Both the position numbers and the translations under genes were made by a program. The notes below the pieces were generated by a model. That model did not search any database. It was given only the letters and a program-made list of their open reading frames with translations, and had not been told where the DNA came from. Below are positions 35,156 through 46,402 of a stretch of 64,000 nucleotides of DNA, piece by piece (the stretch's first letter is position 1; every line of letters begins with the position of its first letter). Source of the DNA: Epiperipatus broadwayi (taxonomy: Eukaryota > Onychophora > Udeonychophora > Euonychophora > Peripatidae); NCBI GenBank assembly GCA_028023455.1, contig JAQFVV010006272.1:3637127-3701126 (forward strand). The letters are read 5' to 3'.

Positions 35156-36750
35156 CCAAAAGTGATAATGAATCTGAATGCCATTTCTATCACTTGTATT
35201 TAAATCTGGGCTAAATAGAAATTGAAAAGCTTGATCAGTAATGCTTTTTTTTCACCGTTTATTCTACAATAATATATTTTAAAAGTGTTTACTTCCTAGT
35301 TATCAATTATATAAAGAAAGAAATCTAATAGATTTTTAATTATTGTATTTAAGTAGTTATAATAATTATTTTATTTTATTTTTTTTCCAGCGGCTAATTT
35401 ATAATAGATACAATATTATGCATAAATATTTTTCGTATTATTTTATAAATAAAAAATATAACTTTTTCATTATAATAACCTTACTACTATTCACTTTGAC
35501 CCAAATTATAAAAATATTTATTCAGTTATATTTATATAGTACTGATCAAAATAGCAATCATAAAACAATATGCAAGGTGTAAAAGCAATTTAAAAATTTC
35601 AAATAGTCTTCAGATCATTAGCAAACTTATCAATGTGTCATGTCACCGCATGGAGTTCAAGTTCTGGCTTAAATCTTGGAATATTTCCATTCTCAAATTT
35701 ATAATTAGAGTTTTTCAGGCAGATAACCCACAGTAAATCTAGCTAGCAATTCCAAGAGTGCTTCTCAGTTATAAAATAAAGATTTCTGATTAATCTGGGT
35801 TGGTCAAATGAATGTCAGTGTGTTGACTGTAAAAATAACATATTTTTTAGGCTTTACTACTAGTGATGAAAATATCATCCTTTTGTAAGTATTAAGCTCA
35901 TGAATACCTTTATGATCTAAAGACAAAAAGTATATTTTTTATACTTAAAAATCAAATATCATATAAGTATGCATAGTTTCTGTTGTTATAAATGCAAATC
36001 AATACATATATCGGGAAGTATATAAGATGTAATGCAATTTATTCCCCATTCATAACTAAATTTCTGTTTATGACCTGATAAGTGAGAATTTGGGATTGAG
36101 AGATAGTACCAATGCAGTTAAGCATATACTAGTCAACATCAGCTCCTTCTTCACTATCAAAAATAAAAAGACCTTAATGTTTTGAATTTCAATCTACTTA
36201 AATAGTTACATAAATATAACACTAGGTAAATACAGCAATACATTTTAGTAACCTCATTGATTCTATACTCAGAATAGTCAGGGGATGAGGATTGAGGTAT
36301 GCTATCATCTAATAAACTTTTCCTCAAGATTATAATCAATAACACCAAGGAAAGAAAGAAAAACTATTCTTGTATTATAATATTGCAGTAAGCTGAAAAA
36401 TCAATTACTGTTATGTTGGGAAGTATTTATATAGATGGGGAAATAAATCAAATTTATATAGACTACTTTAGGGCAAAGATATTTTTGGTAGCTTCTCAGA
36501 AAGGCATAGCTAAGGAAAAAACTACAATTTATTAGGTTTTCTAATTTTGAGTTAATAAAAGTTGAATGTTATTCAATTTTTTATTTTACACTGTAGCCTA
36601 GTAAAGTTAGATACTCATTTATTAATCAATATTGAATAGTTATACAATTGAATGAAACCAATTTAATTCAAATCAGCACTAATTTGAACACAGGCATATA
36701 ATAAGCTAATATTCTGCACATCACATGGCATTGAATTGGGTATTTTATAT
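35156..36750. other. A+T-rich sequence with no recognised gene
   Basis: Only short chance frames. Text near 35635 (GTGTCATGTCACCGCATGGAG followed by TTCAAGTTCTGG) may be a degraded SINE fragment. Confidence 0.4.
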
Positions 36751-36754
36751 TTAG

Positions 36755-38475
36755 GTACAACATACTAAAATTTTATCTGCATTTGCAATTATTGTCTTAA
36801 TTATACTTACAAAGCATGAGTGCTGGATCAACATGAAATGTGTATCTTGGGAATCCAATTTAAGATTTCAAATGTCCATCTATTATCATCTCTTCTAGCA
36901 ATATGTCCATCCCATCTCCAGCCCTTTAATTCTTTCAATGATGTCAATAACACTGATTTGTTCTCTTACCCATATATTGCATTTTTAATCTATTCCTGAT
37001 ACTCCTAACATGCATCTCTCCATAAATTTTTGAGTGAAGTCTCTGTATTATTCTTCTATTAATTATCAAAGTCTCAGATTCATAAATATGAACTGATAAA
37101 GCACATTTATTAAAAACCATCTTTTTCAAACACATAGGCATATTTTCTTTTAGTATCAAGTTTTTTCTATTAAAAGCACTCCAACCAACTTCAATTCTAT
37201 AATTAGTTTCATCCATTATATTTCCATCTATGTTAATAATCTGAACAAGGTATTTGTAGTTGTTAACTTCTTTTAACTTATTATAATCAATCTTTATTTT
37301 CATCTTTTGAGAAAATCCATTGAACTTACTTTAGTCTTTTTTAGATCTTTAGTCCGACTTTTTTACTTTCATCTGATAACTCTTGCAACATTTCATGAAG
37401 CTCTAAAGCATTATTTGCAAAAACAAATTGTCTTCAAAATCTATATGACTTAAATAATCTCCCTTTACTTTTACTCCTTTAGCTTCCCCTTTTAATTCAC
37501 AAAATACTTCTTGTAGTGCTGCTGTAAAAAAATTTGGAAATATGGAGTCACCCTGTCTTATACTCTTGTCAATGTGAATTTTCCTAATATAATTATATAA
37601 TCTAATTGTTACTGTTGCATTTTTATTAATATTCTTCAAAATATGACAATTTTCTGGGTTTATACCTTGCTGATCCAATGCTTTAATCATGGAGAAATGC
37701 TTATAGAATCAAATACCTCTTCATAATTTACAAATCTAAAACATAATGGTAACTTGTATTCATTGGTCCTTTCTATAATTTCTCTCAATACATGGATATG
37801 TTCTACTGTACTAAAACCACTTTTAAATCCAGCTTGTTCTTTTGGTTGGTTGAAGTCCAATATTCTCTGTAGATGAGTTGTAATTATCTTGATAAAAAAT
37901 TTGTATAAACCTGATAAAAAGCAGATGAGTCTGTAATTTCTAATATCTTCTTTATCATTTTTTAAATAGTAATATTATTACTGCATTCTTCTGATTATCT
38001 AGTACATCTTTATTGTTTAGACATGTGGTATATAACTTTTCCAAAAAAAATTCTATTTCTTCACCTGCTTCTTTTAATATATTGATTATAATTCAATCAT
38101 TACTTGAAGCTTTTCTCTTCTTCATAAATTGAAATGCATGTCTCACTTCTTTATTTAAAACCCTGGGCAATTTAAAAGATATAATAGATATAGGAAGTAC
38201 TTGTTTTTTATTACTGTATAATTCTTGATAGAATTCTTCCCATTTCATGATGTAATCTCATTTTATTAATAGTTCCAACTTTTTTTCTTATTGCAGATAT
38301 AAATTTTCTACCAATACCAAAACATTATGTTTTGAGACTTTTATTCTCTTCTACAGCTTTCCTTGCTAGTTCACAAGTGTACTTTCTTATATTATTATCA
38401 ACTCTTTTTCATACTATTTTACAAAATTCAATATAGTCAATCCTTCTTAATGCATCATAATTTGGGACCATCCTG
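36755..38475 (-). pseudogene. Decayed RTE-type non-LTR retrotransposon (reverse transcriptase), 5'-truncated
   Basis: Minus-strand frames give, in order: LRRIDYIEFCKIV...YTCELARKAVEENKSLK (about 38460-38330, linker between endonuclease and RT); QPKEQAGFKSGFST (about 37850-37825); LREIIERTNEYKLPLC and FVNYEEVFDS (to about 37702); then after a frame change SIRQGDSIFPNFFTAALQEVF and HIDFEDNLFL (37690-37403); then a post-RT block with YKYLVQII, VGWSAFNRKN and LPMCLK-like MPMCLKKMVFNKCALSVHIYES (37303-36944). This fits RTE-clade RT. The catalytic FADD box reads FEDN, and there are frameshifts, so the enzyme is dead. The 3' untranslated end runs to about 36755 and is repeated at 43113-43213. Confidence 0.85.
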
Positions 38476-38687
38476 CAGATCATTTATTAAATATGTTACT
38501 GATTTAATATATATCTAATCTTTAATAATTTTTTAATATTAATTTAAATTTTAACCCAAGCAGAATAATTCTGATACTTTCTAAATTTTGATAAGTATAT
38601 ATACACCAATATTTTTTTTGGTATACATATTTTTCTCTCTTCTTTCTCTTCTCTATTTTTTTATTTGCAAATACGTAATAAATATAG

Positions 38688-38772
38688 GGGATTCGAACTT
38701 TGACTTTCAAGTACCTTTAAATTATCCACACTATCTCATAATACTGATACACATAATCACATATGTGTGGAA
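38688..38772 (-). mobile_element. tRNA-derived SINE head
   Basis: On the minus strand, TGTGTATCAGTATTATGAGAT is followed by GAAAGTCAAAGTTCGAATCCC, the same two blocks as in 10375-10465. The second block fits a pol III B box. Confidence 0.55.
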
Positions 38773-38984
38773 AAGATAAATATGCACCAATATATGTATT
38801 TTGTACTGAACCAGCACTCATTATTTTTAGCGATTTTGTGTGTGTACTTTTTTAAAATTTACATATTATTTCACTTGATTTTTTTACTTAATTTTGATTT
38901 CTTACCTTTGGCATTTTAATTTTCCACTGATTTCAGCCATTTTTGGATAGAAATTTATCACTTGCAGGCTTCTTGGTCATGCTG

Positions 38985-39003
38985 CAGCGCCACCTAGTGG
39001 CCA
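38985..39003 (-). promoter_or_regulatory. Strong match to the CTCF binding motif
   Basis: CAGCGCCACCTAGTGGCCA on the plus strand is the inverse of the CTCF-type motif TGGCCACYAGRKGGCGCTR and agrees at 16 of 19 positions with the commonly used consensus, including the GCGCC and GTGGCCA cores. It sits in a small G+C-rich island (about 38965-39020) in an A+T-rich setting. CTCF is conserved in bilaterians. A chance or repeat-derived match cannot be excluded. Confidence 0.4.
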
Positions 39004-39481
39004 CAGTATACCGCACCTAACAGTACCAAAGAAAATTAGTAATAATTAATTTTATTTCTATTTTAATTATATTTTCTACAAATTTTGAAAATTTTTTTTG
39101 CTCAAAAATCTATTACCAAATAAACTTCAATGTCATTTTCTAAATTATTATTCAAGATGTATATCTTTTACTTTAGTTCACTTGATAAAATAAAATGTGT
39201 GCTTAATATATATAATTACACTTATCATCTTACATTTAATTTACTTTATCACCAAATATCAATTCCCAAATTTATTAAATTGAATTCAAGTATTAAAAAA
39301 TAAGCAATTAATGTAATTGTTTTTTTTACATTAATAATCCTAAAATAATGCATTGACTTGAATTCCAATGAATTAATAAATGTAAGTAACCACTACCATT
39401 TAATATTGTTATAGTAGTCTTAAGCACAAATATAAAGCTAAAATAAATTTGGTACTCGCGGATAATTCAACTGATGATATA

Positions 39482-39622
39482 TTACCCTGAAGGCATATCG
39501 GTCTAATGTTGCGATTTTTAAGATAACATCTCCAAGTGATCTGCGAACACATTTAGTCGCTAAAATATGTCCGCAGATCACGTTAAAAAGTGCAACATTA
39601 GACCAATATGCCTTCAGGGTAA
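39482..39622. mobile_element. Foldback MITE nested in the Merlin end, TA-flanked
   Basis: TTACCCTGAAGGCATAT...GTCTAATGTTGC (39482-39512) is inverted at 39592-39622 with one mismatch. Inside, GTGATCTGCGAACACATTTAG is inverted as CTAAAATATGTCCGCAGATCAC, so almost the whole 141 bp folds back on itself. TA flanks both sides (39480-39481, 39623-39624), fitting a Tc1/mariner-type target. It landed 31 bp inside the Merlin left end. Confidence 0.8.
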
Positions 39623-39884
39623 TAGGTCATCGGTTGATCATGTGATAAAAAACATAAAAAAGACAAAAATGTGATGCAGGTCACGTGATAAAAAAAGAAA
39701 AAAAACTGGCAAAAATATAAAAATTTAAAAAAAATTTAAACATAAAAACATAAAAAAAAGACAAAAATTTAACAAAAAATATACGGTCACGTGGTTTTTT
39801 AGATGGCTTCTTGATGGGCAGAAAACAAACACCACCATGTTTCTTGGTCCTGAAAAAAAAAATACAAAAAAACAAAAAATTATT

Positions 39885-40045
39885 GAAAATTTACATGCAT
39901 GAAATACAAAATAAGGTCAATACAAAATATAAAAACAAAAAAATTATTGAAAAGTTACATGCATGAAATACAAAATAAGGTCAATACAAAATATAAAAAC
40001 AAAAAATTATTGAAAATTTACATGCATGAAATACAAAATAAGGTC
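39885..40045 (+). repeat. 63-65-bp tandem repeat, about 2.5-3 copies
   Basis: ACATGCATGAAATACAAAAT followed by AAGGTCAATAC recurs at about 39892, 39957 and 40020, each preceded by AAAATTATTGAAAATTT-like sequence. The spacing is regular, but the content is simple and it lies within the Merlin element. Confidence 0.85.
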
Positions 40046-40069
40046 CATACACCCAAAATATAAAAACGT

Positions 40070-41065
40070 ACTGTATATTGCTAATTTGATTTAAAAAACA
40101 CTTTACCCGAATTAATGCGAATCTGTCATTAGTGACAATCTTGTATAAAATGTGTCATGACATGCTGTAGTTTTACATACATTTTGTAATTTTAAAAACG
40201 TACTGTATATTGGTAATTTGAGTTTAAAAAATTATTGAAAATTATTTACAAATTAAACGTAATTAAGTGGAAGTTTGATAAGTGTAGAAATATTAACAAA
40301 AAATGTTTGTAAATTTAAAAAAAAAACAGATAAAATACACTTTACCCGAATTAATGCGAATCTAGCATTAATGGCGATCTTATATAAAACGTGTCATGAC
40401 ATGCCGTAGTTTTACATACATTTGGTAATTTTAAAAACTTACTGTATATTGGTAATTTGAGTTTAAAAAATTATTGAAAATTATTTACAAATTAAATGTA
40501 ATTAAGTGGAAGTTTGATAAGTGTAGAAATATTAACAAAAAATGTTTGTAAATTTAAAAAAAAAAACAGATAAAATACACTTTACCCGAATTAATGCGAA
40601 TCTAGCATTAATGGCGATCTTATATAAAACGTGTCATCACATGCCGTAGTTTCACATACATTTGGTAATTTTAAAAACGTACTGTATATTGCTAATTTGA
40701 GTTTAAAAAATTATTGAAAATTATTTACAGATTAAACATAATTAAGTGGAAGTTTGATAAGTGTAGAAATATTAACAAAAATGTTTTGTAAATTTAAAAA
40801 AAAAAAATTAATGCGAATCTAGCATTAATGGCGATCTTATATAAAACGTGTCATCACATACCATAGTTTTACATACATTTGGTAATTTTAAAAATGTATT
40901 GTATATTGCTAATTTGAGTTTAAAAAATTATTGAAAATTATTTACAAAGTAAACGTAATTAAGTGGAAATTTGATCATTGTAGAAATATTACCAAAAAAT
41001 TTTTGTACATTTAAAATAAAGATGTAATGCGAATATGGCATTAATGGCAACCTTACTTTTACATG
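40070..41065 (+). repeat. About 240-bp tandem repeat, four copies plus a diverged fifth
   Basis: CTTTACCCGAATTAATGCGA starts copies at 40101, 40340 and 40580. A copy lacking the first bases starts near 40808, and a diverged one near 41022. Each unit carries GCATTAATGGCGATCTTATA, GTGTCATGACATGCCG, TTTACATACATTTGGTAATT and GAAGTTTGATAAGTGTAG. Copies 2 and 3 are nearly identical. The array lies between the transposase 3' end and the Merlin left end and so moves with the transposon. Confidence 0.9.
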
Positions 41066-41158
41066 CATTTGGATTACTTATTGTCTATATTCAATAGTAT
41101 AATTAATTATAAAATTATAATTATTAGAAAAAAAATTAAAATTACTTACAAATAGCGT

Positions 41159-42081
41159 TCACTGCGGAGGACTGAATTGGGATATATGTTCCAAAATCGC
41201 AGTGAAAGTATCAGCTTTATACGACTGCCTCCACATAAACTCGCTCAAATATGAGTCCAGGTGCTGACGTGCTGTCCCTCTGTGTTTTTTATTACACCAT
41301 TTGACCAAACCCACAACCTTTCAACATTTTGAGTATGTACGCCAGTTGTGGGGTCTACAAAGTTGTATGTGTGATTAACACGATGGTGTTTGTATCCAGC
41401 CTCAGCTAACTCTTCGCTCTTATATCCCTTCCAGCAATCACTGTAGATAGTCGAGCCTTCGTGTACATTTTGCAAAATTTCTTGCATGAGAGTAGATGCA
41501 CTTCGATCTCGAATGGCTACAATAAAACATTCCTCAGTCTCTCTGCATATGCCACCAAATAGCCATTGCTGTGGTAGGACTCTTCCGGCATTGTTCTTTC
41601 GTTTTGTGAAGTGGCTTTCGTCGATTTCCACGATTGTGTTAGGACCTCCGATTTTCCACCTTTCATTTCTTAACAATCTCCAGGTACAAACTTCGAGGAG
41701 GTAGTTGTTCCAATTGATAACAGTTTTGTCCGAAATATTCAATTCCTCTGCACAAAATGTTATGGATGTTAATTGTTTGGACCAACTGTAGATGAAACGT
41801 ATAGTGATCATGAAAGTCATTTTGGAGCCAATGAACCATGTGCCTTTTCTCATTGCGATTTGGGATAGACAATCTTTCAAGTTGCATCGCCATTGTTTCA
41901 TCGAATTAGGTCCCGAATTTTGAACATACTTTTTCATTTCATGACCATTTTGACACAATTTCCTTTTGGGGAGAAGTCTGCGGTCTTGTAAGAAGATGAT
42001 CACTTCTTCCTCCGTACTTGGTAAATTAAATAAGGTTCTTGTAGCTTCAGCCATCATAAACGCAAATAACACAAATATCAC
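41159..42081 (-). pseudogene. Merlin transposase (DDE, ISXO2/IS1595-like), one frameshift
   Basis: An open frame of 278 residues (42081 to 41245) contains an N-terminal zinc-binding set (C43, H46, C66, C71 in CQNGHEM...WRCNLKDC) followed by TWF and a helix-turn-helix-like region. The DDE catalytic triad is at D154 (VEIDESHF), D215 (IYSDCWKGY) and E254 (TQNVERLW). After ERLW the frame is lost by an apparent one-base deletion near 41305-41312. The expected C-terminal part (NKKHRGTARQHL..., SEFMWRQ) continues in the next frame to a stop at 41159-41161. Everything else is intact, so the copy is young. Start may be the second or third Met (about 42057-42054), where family similarity begins. The product would cut and paste Merlin elements in the nucleus; non-autonomous relatives could use an intact copy elsewhere. 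Confidence 0.9.
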
Positions 42082-42345
42082 AAAGTAGAAGAGCTCAAAA
42101 AAGTCACTGTGATGCCGTGGATAGCAAAATCACAATAGACAGAAAAATCAAAAAATTTCCCAAACCTCTCTCCAAATTTTAAATCTCGTGGGTAAAAAAA
42201 AAATTGACTTTCTGATGGATTAATCACACCAGTCACTTGGTTGCCATGACAATGTTGTCATGCAAAAAACGTCGATGTCTACCGGAAGGGAAATCGGTAG
42301 GTCAAATACGTCATCGGTTGAATTATCCGTAAGTACCATAAATTT

Positions 42346-43110
42346 ATTCTATGATGATTATAATAAATGTTTCAAAATAATACATAGGTTAACTTGATTC
42401 AATCAGATGACAAAAGTTGAATAATTTTGAATATTGATATAAATCAAAAACCATCTATTGTATAATTAACATAAAATTTCAGGTTAAGCAAAAAATCATA
42501 TAAATGACTAGAAATAAGTTTTGATGAATTTTAAAAAGACATTATTTAAAAATAGAAAAAACATCATAAAATTTTAAAAATAACATTAAGATTTTTTGTT
42601 GTTTTTCCATAAAATTATAATCCTTGGAATCATTTGTTACCCATAATGCACTTCAAAATTGAAATTTATTACTAATAATATAAAAAAATATTAGTTGCAC
42701 TATAATAAATTCATTAAATGCATAGTGATAATCAAAGTATTTTTTCCTTAAAAGCACAGAAAATTATATCACCTAAGATCAGATAAAGTGAAAAAATGAA
42801 ATAAATCTATAGTTCGATCACTACAGTATTCAAATCTTAAAAATAGTTTGGAAATTGATAATTTTTTATTAATAAGCAACATTTTAAAATGTAACTAAAT
42901 CACTAGTATAGAGAATATTTTAGTCTAATTATTTTTATTAGTCATTCATTTGACTAGAGATTATTCAATAATGAATAATATTTCATTTTCTAATGTAATT
43001 TTCATTACACCATTCTGATGCAAAGTAGAGACTGGTTTCTAGCCATTTTTAACATATTGTTGAGGGATGTAATTATAAACATATGACCAAAGTCATATGA
43101 AAAAGATTAT
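42346..43110. other. A+T-rich sequence with a weak hammerhead-like trace
   Basis: No gene seen. On the minus strand at about 43068-43028, CCCTCA, then GGCTAGAAACCAGTCT, resembles the order of an R1 hammerhead, but the CUGANGA box is not recognisable. It is listed as a trace only. Confidence 0.3.
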
Positions 43111-43112
43111 GA

Positions 43113-43213
43113 TCCCAAGGTGCACATTTCATGTTGATGCAGCACTCATGCTTTGTAAGTGTAATTAAGACAATATTTGCAAATACTATATAGATAAAAT
43201 TTTAGTATGTTGT
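43113..43213 (+). mobile_element. 3'-end fragment of the same RTE family as 36755-38475, opposite strand
   Basis: GATCCCAAGGTGCACATTTC...GTTGATGCAGCACTCATGC...TAATTAAGACAATATTTGCAAA...ATAAAATTTTAGTATGTTGT is, with few changes, the inverse of 36757-36855. Upstream of 43113 the two diverge completely. This is what a 5'-truncated LINE or a SINE that borrowed a LINE tail looks like. Confidence 0.75.
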
Positions 43214-44332
43214 AAAAAAATATATATTTACAATTTTAAAATATAAGAATGAACGTTATGATAACAATAACGATACAATCCATAAAAGGTTTTGTGAATT
43301 TGAACAGCTCAAGTCAGTAAAGTGAGTGAAGTTGTATTTTTTTTTTCAGTTGGATCTCTGAATTTTTTTTACTTAGGATATAATGTAATTGTTGACATCA
43401 GGAACAATTGTATATCAGTTTAATTATTTTAGTTAACAGGTTGGAACTGCTAAAGAATGATTATGTTTGATTTTAGGAGATTTATTATGAATTACTTTTG
43501 AAAAATTAAAAAAAAAAAAGAAATCTTAGTTACCAAAAAATTAGATCAACGAGTGTCAGCCAGCACAAGTATTCATATAATAAAACAAAATTAGATTGTG
43601 AATACAAATCAATCTATAAGCTAGTGATGGGACACACCTTTTCTCCCCCAATGTAATAGCAATATGTGCCGAGAGAGACGTTGGAAAAGAAAATGCAAAG
43701 AGGCCTAGGCTATTGCAAGGGATCCTCATTCCAGCAATAGAAAAGATTCCTGTGTCTCATTATCAAAAAAATAGAACATCTAATTTACATACTGGGCCTG
43801 ATTTATATATATTGGTCTTCGCCATTACTATATATGCGTATTTTTAAGGCTCAGTTCTATTCAGAATTAATCTTCCGAAAGCTGGCTTAGTGATTTTAAG
43901 ACTTGCTTATTTTATTTTCATATTAATTTGAGCAGTACAAGTTACAGAAAATTAGATATATAAAATATCATTTTAAAATATCTTTAGTTTATTATCATTT
44001 TTGCGTTCCTTATTTAATTTTTCTGCACATTTAAAAATTGTTTTCCAATTATTTAAAATTTTCAATAGTAACTTTTATTTATGAATTTAAATGGAGACGA
44101 ACAATATTTAGAAAATTATAGACTGATTTCTATTTTAACCAAATTATCTTCAATTTTGAAATATATTACAATTGATTTTTTTTTAAAAAATACGATTTAT
44201 TTTCAAATAAATAATTTGATTATAAAGTCGGTTTTATTTAATATATTTTATATTTTCGGGAAATTTCTTGAAAAGATCACAAAACTGTAGGTGTGTATAT
44301 ATTTAATTTTTTTTTAAAAAAAAGCTTTTTTT
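43214..44332. other. No recognised gene
   Basis: A moderately G+C-richer patch at about 43630-43770 has no recognisable protein on either strand. The remainder is A+T-rich. Confidence 0.4.
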
Positions 44333-44438
44333 TCATATGTCATAGCAACGGCCGGGACGCGAACCCACAACCGTCTGCAACCAACTACTTGCTTGCAAGG
44401 CGGTTGCGATGATCTCTCGGCTAACAACGCTTCACTAA
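44333..44438 (-). mobile_element. tRNA-derived retroposon, fuller copy (class II tRNA-like)
   Basis: On the minus strand AGCGTTG (44431-44425) can pair with CGTTGCT (44350-44344) as an acceptor stem enclosing 88 nt, the size of Ser/Leu tRNAs. TTAGCCGAGAGATCATCGC fits an A box, and GGTTGTGGGTTCGCGTCCCGG fits a B box and T arm. After it come ATGACATATG and a run of A, as in the 23548-23645 copy. A normal anticodon stem is not evident, so it is more likely a tRNA-derived repeat than a working tRNA gene. Confidence 0.6.
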
Positions 44439-44539
44439 TTGTTAATTATATTAATTTATTCGGCTGTTAAAGATAATTTTCTTGATTTGTAATTCAATTT
44501 GATCAAATTAATAATGTTTTGAAAATCAGCCATAAAGTC

Positions 44540-45300
44540 ATTTCCTTTTATGCAGATGCTGGACAATATCATTTCTTCCTTTGTGGAGTACTATGGAGCC
44601 AGATATGGACAACTCAAGCTTTTCTTAGAAAATATTTTTATAAGTTTTTAACTTCTATACATATGAAACCATTGCATATTTAAATACTAATACACTCTTA
44701 ATAACGTTGCAACTTTTCCTGTGTATATATGTGGTCTGGATAGTTTCACAGTAAAGTTTGCTAGTCCACACTCTCTGCCAATATTTACATATACTGCTTC
44801 TGATCTTCTGCCAAAAGATATATTGACCTAAAATTACTGTGACAGCTTTTTATAGACTTTCAAACAATTTTTTCCATCCAACTCTATAAGGTGTTTATTA
44901 ATAAGCAGCATAACTAAACACCCCATTTACAATCATTATCAATGCTTGCTTTTTAAAAAATTCAGGAGAGAACAAATGATGATTGTCCATAATTAGAAAT
45001 AGAAAAAGGAAAACAAAGAAAATAAAAAAAATATGTTTTTGTTTTTTTACTAATACAAATTTATTGCAGAATTGATAACTTTTATAAACTCTTTCTTTTT
45101 CTAAAAATTAATTTTACAATTAGTCAGCAAAACTTTTTTTCTTTTAGTTTTTATCCAGAAGTATTTGTTTGAGGTGAAATGTGAAGAAATTCACGAACAT
45201 TAATCTTTTATTTACTGAGGGTTTAATATTAAAAATGCTGTTCATTATTATTGTCATATTTGACATACTTGTAGCTAATAATGCATGACTAGAATACCCC
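44540..45300 (+). repeat. First copy of a diverged 0.75-kb direct duplication
   Basis: It matches 46403-47230 in the same order: ATCATTTCTTCCTTT, TATGAAACCAT, ATACACTC.TAATAA, TGTGACAGC, AACTCTATAAG, GTTTATTAATAA.CAGCATAACTAA, TGCTTTTTTAAAAA, AAAATGCTGTTCATTATTA. Divergence is considerable. No coding sense found. It could be two copies of an unrecognised transposon or an old local duplication (offset about 1.86 kb). Confidence 0.75.
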
Positions 45301-46402
45301 CCTAACATGAAATGAAATTGTATTGAATTATATCAAAAACATTTGTTTGCCTAGACCAATTTCTTTTTATATTTCCTAAACATTTAATCTGCTCATACTC
45401 AGCTGTTTTTAACATTATGACAGACTTATGAGATGGTATTATAATGTGATATTATGATATTTGTCTTTATTCATGATTGTTTTCTGGGATTGTGATGACT
45501 TTCAGCAATAGAAAAGTATGAAGACTCCAATGCCATAATGGATAAAACAATGCCATGTCATAATCACACAATGCAATATTAATGTCATGAAAGCTATCTC
45601 ATTTTAAACACATTATACAACTCACAATTCAGAAAGTAGAACAAACTGAAACTTTAGCACAATGCAGTCTTGCTCATTTGACATTTATGTTCTTAGAAAC
45701 CCATAACCCATGATACAGTTCTGGTCATGGTAATCAACACAGTGGATACTTAATATCAAGTCTTGCTCTTTTAAGATCCAGGGGTTACTTTTCATGCATT
45801 TGAACTTTCAACTTTGAGTAGTTGTAGTGGAGAGATATATATAACTCCCTCAAGAATTATGAACACATTCCAACCTTGTACCTATTACAAAATCTTCCAT
45901 CCATCAATATTATTAGAGTACAGCAACACATCAGCAGCTAAAATTTCATCTCCAATCTCTTATAAGATCTTTTGTTTTTCTTTATACTCATCTTGCTATT
46001 ACTTTGCTTTTTCTTCAAATCTGTATCAGAAGCATAACTGCATTCAGCTTTTGGAGATTAGGTCTCATGATCAGATGTGATATTTTTTTTGTTGATACAT
46101 GACCTACTTCCAGTTCACCTTATTATGTGAGTTTTAATTGATTTCTTAGATCATTTATTACTCCTATGTAATTTGTGATGGGATTATAACTAAACAATTT
46201 TTATCTGTGTTTTTTTGCAAATTAACAAAATGGCTAATAGTATTTTTCCCACGCTCAAAATTACATACATAAATATCTCATAATTTGATTGATCATTATT
46301 AGGTCTCAGTAGATCTATTTTTCTACTCACTTGGATAAGACACATGTTTGTTTTTATAGATGATAGAACTAGAATGGAGCAATTAAGTTGTTTTCATTCT
46401 AG
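45301..46402. other. Spacer between the duplicated blocks, no recognised gene
   Basis: It contains an open stretch (45814-46080, 88 codons, plus strand) without recognisable similarity and rich in Ser, Tyr and Ile. I do not consider it a gene. Confidence 0.35.

Larger units (their letters stand above)
39451..42337 (-). mobile_element. Complete Merlin DNA transposon with 8-bp target-site duplication
   Basis: The left end GGTACTCGCGGATAATTCAA (39451) is the near-exact inverse of the right end TTGAATTATCCGTAAGTACC (ending 42337). The pairing extends inward over TCATCGGTTGA-type sequence. The flanks carry a perfect direct repeat ATAAATTT (39443-39450 and 42338-42345), as expected for Merlin/IS1016-type insertion. 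The transposase (minus strand, 42081-41159) lies near the right end. The left 1.7 kb holds a nested foldback MITE, short 63-65-bp repeats and ~240-bp tandem repeats, making this copy (2.89 kb) long for the family. Confidence 0.92.

Noticed and set aside
39482-39622. piggyBac-type ends for the nested palindrome (TTA-CCC...GGG-TAA)
   Set aside because: The flanks do not give a TTAA duplication; TA flanks with TTACCC ends fit a Tc1/mariner-type MITE better.
39885-41065. CRISPR-like array
   Set aside because: Repeats are contiguous 63-65-bp or ~240-bp units without unique spacers, inside a eukaryotic transposon.
44344-44431. Functional tRNA-Ser or tRNA-Leu gene
   Set aside because: Acceptor stem, A box and B box are plausible, but no proper anticodon stem-loop is visible and the sequence is followed by a retroposon-type tail shared with a second copy.
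45814-46080. 88-codon open frame between the duplicated blocks
   Set aside because: No similarity recognised on either strand; composition is low-complexity Ser/Tyr/Ile/Phe.
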